Positions 6,679 to 11,613 of a DNA stretch of 11,613 bases are shown here, one piece after another. Origin of the DNA: Methanomicrobiaceae archaeon UBA436. Its GTDB lineage: Archaea; Halobacteriota; Methanomicrobia; Methanomicrobiales; Methanoculleaceae. The stretch is from NCBI GenBank assembly GCA_002497965.1, contig DAFR01000029.1, positions 10,429-22,041 on the forward strand. Direction: 5' to 3'. The translations under genes and the position numbers were made by a program. The notes under the pieces were generated by a model. The model had not been told where the DNA came from. It did no database searches and saw nothing but the letters and a program-made list of their open reading frames with translations. Each line of letters starts with the position of its first letter. Position 1 is the stretch's first letter.

Positions 6679-7536
6679 ATGAGAATCATCAGCACAGAGC
6701 GGTCCCAGGTTCTCGCAGCCCGCGTTGCCGAAAAACTGGGGGTACCGCTGGTTGAGACAATATTTCGCCGGTTTCCCGACGGGGAACTGTACCTGAAATG
6801 CGGAGAACTGGACGATGAGACCCTGATCATCAGCAGCATCGTCGACAACGATATGTTTGTGCAGACCCTTCTTGCAATCGATGCTGCCGACAGGTCGGCG
6901 AAGACGCTGGTGATACCCTACCTTGGGTATTCCCGACAGGACAAGCGTTTCTCTCCGGGAGAGCCGATCAGTGCCCGGGCGGTCGCGCGAGCCCTCTCGA
7001 CAGGTGTCGGGCGTGTCTATGTGATCAACATCCACGATCAAAGCGTGCTGAGTTACTTCGGCGTCCCGTCGAAGGAGATCACAATCGCCCCCGCAGTCGG
7101 GAGTTACGTTGGCGATCTGCGCCTGAAAAACCCCCTGGTTCTCGCCCCGGATGAGGGTGCGATCGGTCTCGCCTCTGAGGTTGCAGCGGTGGGGGGGTGG
7201 GACTGCGATCACCTTGTAAAAACCCGGCTCTCCGGTGAAGAGGTCAAGATTGCTCCAAAGACCGTCGATGTGGCCGGTCGGGACGTCGTGATCGTGGACG
7301 ACATCATATCGACCGGCGGGACTCTGGCAACCGCTGCCCGGATGCTCAGGGATCAGGGGGCCAACTCCATCCACGCCGCCTGTGTCCATGGGGTGCTCAC
7401 AAGCGGTGCCTACACCCGTCTGCGGGCGGCAGGGGTCTCATCGGTGGTCTCCAGCGATACCTGCGAGAGCGCTTCAAGCCTAATATCGGCCGCCAATGCC
7501 ATCGCCACCGCGATCAGGGAAGATGCTCACCATTGA
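6679..7536 (+). CDS. prs: Ribose-phosphate pyrophosphokinase (PRPP synthase)
   Basis: This enzyme makes phosphoribosyl pyrophosphate from ribose 5-phosphate and ATP for purine, pyrimidine, histidine and cofactor synthesis in the cytoplasm. At 285 residues it is the short archaeal form; bacterial enzymes are about 315. Visible motifs are RRFPDGELYLK at 30-40, the ATP/ribose-binding YLGYSRQDKRF at 81-91, the flexible-loop region KTRLSGEEV at 181-189, and the PRPP loop VVIVDDIISTGGT at 203-215. The start is set by AGGTGA just upstream. The 3' end overlaps rtcA by 14 bases, so it leads an operon with rtcA, nob1 and perhaps gfcR. Its divergent partner is lonB. Confidence 0.95.
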   Translation: MRIISTERSQVLAARVAEKLGVPLVETIFRRFPDGELYLKCGELDDETLIISSIVDNDMFVQTLLAIDAADRSAKTLVIPYLGYSRQDKRFSPGEPISARAVARALSTGVGRVYVINIHDQSVLSYFGVPSKEITIAPAVGSYVGDLRLKNPLVLAPDEGAIGLASEVAAVGGWDCDHLVKTRLSGEEVKIAPKTVDVAGRDVVIVDDIISTGGTLATAARMLRDQGANSIHAACVHGVLTSGAYTRLRAAGVSSVVSSDTCESASSLISAANAIATAIREDAHH

Positions 7537-8506
7537 CGGCTCTCAACTTGAAGGAGGGGGAGGGATCATCCGCATGGCCGTGGCCCTCTCAGCCCTCTCC
7601 GCCACGCCTATCAGAGTGATCGGGATACGCCAGAATCGGCCGAACCCCGGGCTTGCCCCGCAACATATCGCAGCGGTGCTGGCGGTCGCCGGGACCTGCG
7701 ATGCAGAGTGCACGGGTCTTTCTCAGGGGAGTGGTGAGATCACCTTTACTCCAGGGCGGGTCAGGAGGACAGATCTGCGGATCGAGACCGGGACCGCAGG
7801 GAGCATCCCGCTGGTCATCCAGGCCTGGCTCCCCGCTGCCCTTACCACCGGCGGAAGCATCACAGTCTCCGGGGGGACAGAGGTGGCGTGGAGCCCGACC
7901 ATCGATTATCTTGATCGTGTATTTGCGCCGGTGCTCCGCCGTGCAGGAGTCTCTCTGGAGGTTGAGGTGATGGAGCGGGGTTACTATCCGGAGGGTGGTG
8001 GAATGGCGCGTGTCCGGGTGGAGGCATCCCGCCCGGGTCAGATCGCGATCCCGGCAGAGGAAGACTCCTGCGGGCTGGTTTCCTGTTCAGCCAATCTTCC
8101 TGCACACGTCGCGGAGCGCCAGGCTGCAGCCGCCAGGGAACTCCTGGAGTTGCGGGCGGGTCTATCCTGCACGGCGGAGATCGATTCCCGCGGGCACGGG
8201 TTGAGCGTCGGGAGTTCAATCACCGTATGGAAAGGTGCTAAAGGCGCCGTCGCTCTCGGGAGACGGGGTCTCCCGGCTGAGGAGGTTGGTCGGGCGGCTG
8301 CCCGCGCCCTCCTGGAGGAGTGCGGCGCGCCAGGTGTTGTTGATGTCCACCTGGCCGACCAGCTCCTGATCTACCTTGCCTGCTACGGTGGGGAGTATAC
8401 GACGCATACTCTATCTATGCATGCGAAGACCGCCTGCTGGCTGCTTGAATCATTTGGTTACCCGGTCCGGTGCCGTGAGAATGATACAGTGGAGTTCTCG
8501 GCATGA
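7523..8506 (+). CDS. rtcA: RNA 3'-terminal phosphate cyclase
   Basis: This 327-residue enzyme converts an RNA 3'-phosphate to a 2',3'-cyclic phosphate with ATP, through a protein-histidine-AMP intermediate. It begins with the family's LTIDGSQLEGGGGIIRMA (residues 2-19), has the signature RGYYPEGGG at 152-160, and near the C-terminus YTTHTLSMH, where His295 aligns best with the adenylated histidine of E. coli RtcA. Length matches the family norm of about 340. I use ATG 7523 because the family's conserved N-terminus begins directly there and a purine-rich AGGGAAG precedes it; ATG 7496 would add nine residues not expected. It overlaps prs by 14 bases and nob1 by ATGA. The archaeal role of the cyclised ends is not settled. 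Confidence 0.94.
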   Translation: MLTIDGSQLEGGGGIIRMAVALSALSATPIRVIGIRQNRPNPGLAPQHIAAVLAVAGTCDAECTGLSQGSGEITFTPGRVRRTDLRIETGTAGSIPLVIQAWLPAALTTGGSITVSGGTEVAWSPTIDYLDRVFAPVLRRAGVSLEVEVMERGYYPEGGGMARVRVEASRPGQIAIPAEEDSCGLVSCSANLPAHVAERQAAAARELLELRAGLSCTAEIDSRGHGLSVGSSITVWKGAKGAVALGRRGLPAEEVGRAAARALLEECGAPGVVDVHLADQLLIYLACYGGEYTTHTLSMHAKTACWLLESFGYPVRCRENDTVEFSA

Positions 8507-8958
8507 CGCTGGTACTTGACGCATCGGCCTTCTTTGCGGATGTGCCGGTCGATGGCCCCGCCTGGACAACACCCTCGGTAGTGGATGAACTTGTCGATTT
8601 TCATGCAAAGTGCCGCTTCACGGCCCTCTCTGCCGCGGGGCTCAGTGTCAGGGAGCCGCGCAGGGAAGACCTGCTACAGGTGGATGAGGCTGCGCGTCAG
8701 ACGGGGGATGCAGGGGTGCTTTCTGTGACCGACCGCGAGATCCTGGCGCTTGCACTGGAACTCGGCGCAGTCATTGTGACAGACGATTTTGCCGTCCAGA
8801 ACGTCGCCCATCACCTTGGCATCGAGACGCGGAGCATCCTGCAGCGCCCGGCCCGGCCGGTCCGGTGGCGCTACCGCTGCACCGGGTGCGGGCGTTACTG
8901 GCGGGAACCGGGAGACTGTCCGGTCTGTGGCGCGCCAATCAAAAGAAAACTTAAATAA
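8503..8958 (+). CDS. nob1: Endonuclease Nob1 (PIN domain plus zinc ribbon)
   Basis: Nob1 is the nuclease that trims the 3' end of 16S rRNA in late small-subunit assembly in archaea and eukaryotes. The 151-residue protein has an N-terminal PIN domain whose acidic residues are visible: Asp6 in LVLDASAFF, Glu29 in PSVVDEL, Asp77 in VTDREI and Asp94 in IVTDDFAVQN. A C-terminal zinc ribbon follows with Cys126, Cys129, Cys139 and Cys142 (CTGCG...CPVCG), then a basic tail. This domain order and size are typical of archaeal Nob1. The start codon overlaps the rtcA stop (ATGA, 8503-8506), indicating coupled translation of two RNA-end enzymes. The last codons are AT-rich and may hold a promoter for the next gene. 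Confidence 0.93.
   Translation: MTLVLDASAFFADVPVDGPAWTTPSVVDELVDFHAKCRFTALSAAGLSVREPRREDLLQVDEAARQTGDAGVLSVTDREILALALELGAVIVTDDFAVQNVAHHLGIETRSILQRPARPVRWRYRCTGCGRYWREPGDCPVCGAPIKRKLK
8951..8958 (+). promoter_or_regulatory. Possible internal TATA box for gfcR
   Basis: TTAAATAA, preceded by the purine-rich AAAAGAAAAC (resembling a BRE), is formed by the last codons of nob1. Its centre is about 25 bases before the gfcR ATG at 8980, the spacing expected for a leaderless transcript. The AT-richness could instead simply reflect the lysine-rich Nob1 tail. Confidence 0.35.
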
Positions 8959-8979
8959 TCGCTCGGAGATCTCTTCTAC

Positions 8980-9594
8980 ATGTCCGCGCTCGAAGACCTG
9001 ATCACGAAGGCAAAAGCGCTACAGGCGGAAGGACACACCCCCGACCAGATCTCCGATGAGCTCGGTCTCTCTATGGAGACGGTCACCTGGCTGCTCACCC
9101 AGCAGAAGGGTATTGACTCTCCAAAGGATGTCCACATCGACTGGACGGCTGTAGGAAGTCACGGTGCGCTCCTATCTGATATGGCGATGGTGATGCTCAA
9201 ACGCTTCCTCTACCTGACGGACGATGGAAGCCTGGACCGCGATGAGGAGAGGGCCGGGACGGTCGTAGGTATCGCGCAGTCAGGCGTCCCGCTCGCAACC
9301 CTTATCGCCGCGGAGGAGGGGCTGAGGCTTGCAGTATACCTCCCGGCGAAATACAGTCGGGGTGAGACGCCTACTGGGTCCCTCTGGGGGACATTCTCCA
9401 CTATTGCTGGGCAGCGCTGTATCATTGTCGACGACGTTATCACGACTGGGATGACACTCTCCGAGACGATTGCCTTCCTCCGGCGGCATGGGGCCACGCC
9501 GGTGGCGGTCTGGTCGCTCTTTGACAAACGGGGCATCAGGGAGGTAGAAGGCGTTCCGGTACACTCGCTATTTGTGATATCCAGGCTCGGTTGA
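8980..9594 (+). CDS. gfcR: PRTase-fold transcriptional regulator, GfcR/PyrE-like
   Basis: This 204-residue protein combines an N-terminal helix-turn-helix (about residues 14-42: EGHTPDQISDELGLSMETV) with a type I phosphoribosyltransferase domain. The PRPP-binding loop CIIVDDVITTGMT is at 147-159. It is often annotated as orotate phosphoribosyltransferase-like. From known work, the haloarchaeal relative GfcR is a transcriptional regulator of central carbon genes rather than an enzyme. The DNA-binding domain and the intact PRPP loop support a regulator that senses PRPP or a nucleotide; the ligand here is inference. It follows nob1 by 21 bases, with GGAG at 8964-8967 as a distant ribosome-binding site or none if leaderless. 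The Prs at the head of the same cluster would make its likely ligand. Confidence 0.86.
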   Translation: MSALEDLITKAKALQAEGHTPDQISDELGLSMETVTWLLTQQKGIDSPKDVHIDWTAVGSHGALLSDMAMVMLKRFLYLTDDGSLDRDEERAGTVVGIAQSGVPLATLIAAEEGLRLAVYLPAKYSRGETPTGSLWGTFSTIAGQRCIIVDDVITTGMTLSETIAFLRRHGATPVAVWSLFDKRGIREVEGVPVHSLFVISRLG

Positions 9595-9684
9595 GATGGC
9601 CTGAAAAGTCGATTGAATTTACGTCAGCCTCCGGTATCCAGCCAGTTATGATCTATGTTACATGCAGCAGCCGCCATCGACTGA

Positions 9685-9692
9685 TTTATATA
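9685..9692 (+). promoter_or_regulatory. TATA box of the thermosome gene
   Basis: TTTATATA is a perfect archaeal box A in the 139-base gap after gfcR. It predicts a transcription start near 9711-9716 and a leader of about 20 bases. The rest of the gap (9595-9684) shows no structure I can name; a heat-shock regulator site could lie around the TATA box but none is recognisable. Confidence 0.8.
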
Positions 9693-9717
9693 GAACCTCT
9701 GAACAAACCTAACGGAC

Positions 9718-9725
9718 AAAGGAGG
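9718..9725 (+). promoter_or_regulatory. Strong ribosome-binding site of the thermosome gene
   Basis: AAAGGAGG, eight bases before the ATG at 9734, is the strongest Shine-Dalgarno match in the window and suits a highly expressed chaperonin. It fixes the start. Confidence 0.85.
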
Positions 9726-9733
9726 ATTATACA

Positions 9734-11335
9734 ATGCTTTCTGGACAGCCCATCATTATTTTGCGGGAGAATGTTGAGCGCACCCAGGGATTTGAGGCGC
9801 AAAGATCGAACATCATGGCCGCAAAGGCAATTGCTGCCGCAGTTCGGACAACGCTCGGTCCCCGGGGGATGGATAAGATGCTGGTCAGTTCGACCGGCGA
9901 TGTCGTGATCACAAACGACGGTGCAACCATCCTGCACGAGATGTCGGTGCAGCACCCTGCTGCCAAACTGGCCGTGGAGGTTGCAGAGGCCCAGGACGAC
10001 GAGGTCGGCGACGGCACCACGACCGCAACAGTGCTCCTCGGCTCCCTTATGGAGGAGGCGGAGGACCTGCTGGCTCAGGATGTTCACCCTACCACCATAG
10101 CGCAGGGTTACAGGATGGGTATGGGGAAGGCGCTCGAGATCGTGGATGAGCTGGCGATCCCCGTCGGCGCCGACGACCGGGAGAATCTCCTCAAACTCGC
10201 CGGGACCGCCATGACCGGCAAGTCTATTGAGGGGATAAAGGACAAGGTCTCCGCGATCGTGGTGGACGCGGTGTGCCAGGTTGCCACAAAGACAGAAGAG
10301 GGCACCTACGTCGTGGACGAGGACGACATCAAGATCAAGAAACAGGTAGGGGACTCGATGGATGATGTCAGCCTGATCAGGGGTGTCGTCATCGACAAGA
10401 AGCGTGTCTTTGAGCAGATGCCCGAGAAGGTCACTAACGCGAAGGTGGCCCTTCTTGCCCAGCCGCTCGAGATCACAAAGACCCAGGTGAAGTCCAAGAT
10501 CAAGATCACCACTTCCGACCAGGTCAGGGCTTTCACCGAGCAGGAGCGGGAGTCGCTCAAGAAACTTGCTGACCAGATCGTTGCTGCCGGTGCAAACGTT
10601 GTCCTCTGCCAGAAGGGGATCGCCGATGCGGTTCAGTACTACCTGGCGAAGCACGGTGTATACGCTTTAGAGGACGTGAAAGAGGAAGATATGAAGTTCG
10701 CCGCCAGGGCGCTCGGCGGGAACATCGTCAACAAGCCTGAGGAACTCACCGAAGAGGCGCTCGGCCACGCTGAGATGGTAGAAGAGGTTCCTGATGCCGA
10801 CCTCACGATCATCTCTGGCTGTGAGAACCCGAAATCGGTCACGATCCTCCTCCGCGGCACCTCCCAGCTGCTCCTGGACGAACTTGAGCGCGGGGTCTAT
10901 GATGGAACCAGGGTTATTCAGGACGCCATCGAGGACGGCAAGTTTGTCACCGGGGGAGGGTCGGTTGAGACCGAACTCCAGATACACATCCGCGACTACG
11001 CCGCAACCATCGGGGGGCGTGTCCAGCTTGCCATCGAGGCGTTTGCAAACGCGTTCGAGGTCATCCCGAGGACTCTTGCGGAGAATTCCGGGTTTGATAC
11101 CATCGACAAGGTCGTCGCCATGAGGAAGGCGCATGCCGAAGGCGCCAGGCACGCCGGACTGGATGTCTACACCGGCGAGATCGTCGACATGCTGGAGGCT
11201 GGGGTAGTCGAGCCTCTCCGCGTGAAGGCCCAGGCGATCAAGAGCGCGACCGAGACGGCGGTGCTACTCATACGCGTAGACGACATGATGATCACCCGGT
11301 CGGAAAAAAGGCCGGGCGAAGCGGGCGCCGAGTAA
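9734..11335 (+). CDS. ths: Thermosome subunit (group II chaperonin)
   Basis: This 533-residue subunit belongs to the archaeal double-ring chaperonin that folds cytoplasmic proteins with ATP inside a built-in lid. Diagnostic motifs are [12 protein letters not shown] at 39-50, NDGATIL at 61-67, GDGTTTA at 92-98 with the catalytic Asp93, and, in the C-terminal equatorial domain, GGGSVETEL. The equatorial, intermediate and apical regions all appear complete. The C-terminus ends [12 protein letters not shown], without the Gly-Met-rich tail common in thermosomes. The gene has its own TATA box and strong ribosome-binding site, so it is a separate transcript. Methanogens often carry several thermosome paralogues; which one this is cannot be told from the window. 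It converges on the ubiquitin-like gene with one base between the stops. Confidence 0.97.
   Translation: MLSGQPIIILRENVERTQGFEAQRSNIMAAKAIAAAVRTTLGPRGMDKMLVSSTGDVVITNDGATILHEMSVQHPAAKLAVEVAEAQDDEVGDGTTTATVLLGSLMEEAEDLLAQDVHPTTIAQGYRMGMGKALEIVDELAIPVGADDRENLLKLAGTAMTGKSIEGIKDKVSAIVVDAVCQVATKTEEGTYVVDEDDIKIKKQVGDSMDDVSLIRGVVIDKKRVFEQMPEKVTNAKVALLAQPLEITKTQVKSKIKITTSDQVRAFTEQERESLKKLADQIVAAGANVVLCQKGIADAVQYYLAKHGVYALEDVKEEDMKFAARALGGNIVNKPEELTEEALGHAEMVEEVPDADLTIISGCENPKSVTILLRGTSQLLLDELERGVYDGTRVIQDAIEDGKFVTGGGSVETELQIHIRDYAATIGGRVQLAIEAFANAFEVIPRTLAENSGFDTIDKVVAMRKAHAEGARHAGLDVYTGEIVDMLEAGVVEPLRVKAQAIKSATETAVLLIRVDDMMITRSEKRPGEAGAE
11304..11309 (-). terminator. Poly-T tract, possible terminator for the ubiquitin-like gene
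   Basis: On the minus strand a run of six T follows a GC-rich stretch about 28 bases past the ubiquitin-like gene's stop. Archaeal RNA polymerase terminates at such U-tracts. It lies inside thermosome coding sequence, so it may be only lysine codon use. Confidence 0.3.
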
Positions 11336-11336
11336 C

Positions 11337-11540
11337 TCAACCCCTTGAGGAGGTCGGGAACAGCACTACCTCCCCCTCCTCGATCTTTTTGTCCTGCGGA
11401 AGGCTTCTTCCGTTATGGAACACGAGTGCGGTATCGGGGTTGATCCCGAAATATAGGAGGGCGGTCTCGTAAGTATCTTCGGGCCTGCCGCTGTAAATCA
11501 GCGCAACGCCGTCAGGGATGATGGTGAACCGGCAGAGCAT
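11337..11540 (-). CDS. Ubiquitin-like small modifier / sulfur carrier (MoaD/ThiS/SAMP-like)
   Basis: This 67-residue protein has the beta-grasp pattern of MoaD, ThiS and archaeal SAMPs. The middle segment ALVFHNGRSLPQDKKIEEGE matches the family's strand, x-N-G-x-x-x-P-x-D turn and xxxGDxV-like strand, and the end VVLFPTSSRG is the usual final strand and tail. In this family an E1-like enzyme adenylates the C-terminal Gly of a Gly-Gly tail so that it can carry sulfur or be conjugated to lysines. Here the tail is Arg-Gly, so only the last glycine is present. Function (tRNA thiolation, molybdopterin or thiamine sulfur transfer, or protein tagging) cannot be settled. ATG 11540 is the likely start; no clear ribosome-binding site is seen. 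It lies between the thermosome gene and a tRNA gene. Confidence 0.72.
   Translation of the reverse strand: MLCRFTIIPDGVALIYSGRPEDTYETALLYFGINPDTALVFHNGRSLPQDKKIEEGEVVLFPTSSRG
11386..11390 (+). terminator. Poly-T tract, possible thermosome terminator
   Basis: T5 on the plus strand after a C-rich stretch, about 50 bases past the thermosome stop, would end that mRNA inside the convergent ubiquitin-like gene. Support is position and composition only. Confidence 0.3.
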
Positions 11541-11548
11541 ATCTCGAT

Positions 11549-11580
11549 AATGTTATAGTGGGAGAATCTAAATGTTATAG
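11549..11580. repeat. Direct repeat of AATGTTATAG, 22-base period
   Basis: The ten-base AATGTTATAG occurs at 11549-11558 and again at 11571-11580, two helical turns apart, between the ubiquitin-like gene and the tRNA. The distal copy (minus-strand CTATAACATT) has suitable spacing to be the TATA box of the ubiquitin-like gene, and with the preceding CTAA it also lies where a tRNA TATA box would be expected. The pair could be a regulator site or duplicated promoter elements. Confidence 0.5.
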
Positions 11581-11591
11581 GTCAATTTTGT

Positions 11592-11613
11592 GCCGAGGTA
11601 GTCTAGTCCGGGA
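11592..11613 (+). tRNA. tRNA gene, 5' part only (cut by window edge)
   Basis: GCCGAGG (11592-11598) fits a seven-base acceptor strand. It is followed by T8, A9, the D-stem strand GTCT, A14 and the D-loop start GTCCGGGA with the conserved GG. This is the standard 5' portion of an archaeal tRNA, truncated by the window end before the anticodon. Identity cannot be determined. Confidence 0.8.

Noticed and set aside
7191..7197. G7 run inside prs as a phase-variation site
   Set aside because: It encodes the fitting Gly-Gly-Trp context in an essential housekeeping gene with an intact frame; no sign of switching.
6652..7389. 245-residue minus-strand frame opposite prs
   Set aside because: prs carries all PRPP synthase motifs on the plus strand; the minus frame is a shadow and would also collide with the lonB promoter.
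9686..10654. 322-residue minus-strand frame opposite the thermosome gene
   Set aside because: Antisense of conserved chaperonin codons, low-complexity His/Leu/Asp composition, no family pattern.

Overview
The window looks like chromosomal DNA of a methanogenic archaeon. Coding DNA is GC-rich, promoters are archaeal (TATA/box A), and the genes are archaeal or archaeal-type: a thermosome subunit, membrane-anchored LonB, Nob1, a GfcR/PyrE-like PRTase, a short archaeal Prs, and KaiC-like RecA-fold ATPases. Gene content and GC bias suggest the order Methanomicrobiales, possibly Methanoculleus. That placement is an inference from familiarity, not a search result. I see no mobile element, CRISPR array or obvious transferred segment.

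Layout from left to right. (1) Positions 1-195 hold no gene I recognise, only a C-rich tract and a likely promoter. (2) 196-1730, plus strand: two tandem KaiC/RadA-like proteins. The first has a broken Walker A motif and the second an intact one; the join between them suggests a split two-domain ancestor. (3) 1770-6597, minus strand: an operon running lonB, tldD, pmbA (tldE), bofA-like. Spacings are tight: a 5-bp gap, a 4-bp ATGA overlap, then direct abutment. All four concern proteolysis or control of membrane proteases. (4) 6598-6678: a divergent promoter region with one palindromic TATA box that can serve both lonB and prs. (5) 6679-9594, plus strand: prs, rtcA, nob1, gfcR. The first three overlap. 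They encode PRPP synthesis, RNA 3'-end cyclisation, a rRNA-maturation nuclease and a PRTase-fold regulator. (6) 9685-11335, plus strand: a thermosome gene with a textbook TATA box and Shine-Dalgarno sequence. (7) 11337-11540, minus strand: a small ubiquitin-fold (MoaD/ThiS/SAMP-like) protein, convergent with the thermosome gene, one base between the stop codons. (8) 11592 to the edge: the 5' end of a tRNA gene.

The window mixes protein quality control (LonB, TldD/PmbA, thermosome, ubiquitin-like protein) with RNA and nucleotide metabolism (Prs, RtcA, Nob1, GfcR). Most individual genes are known families. The points most worth a second look are the degenerate/intact KaiC pair, the protease operon ending in a BofA-like membrane protein, the rtcA-nob1 translational coupling between a PRPP synthase and a PRTase regulator, and the ubiquitin-like protein whose tail ends in Arg-Gly rather than Gly-Gly.
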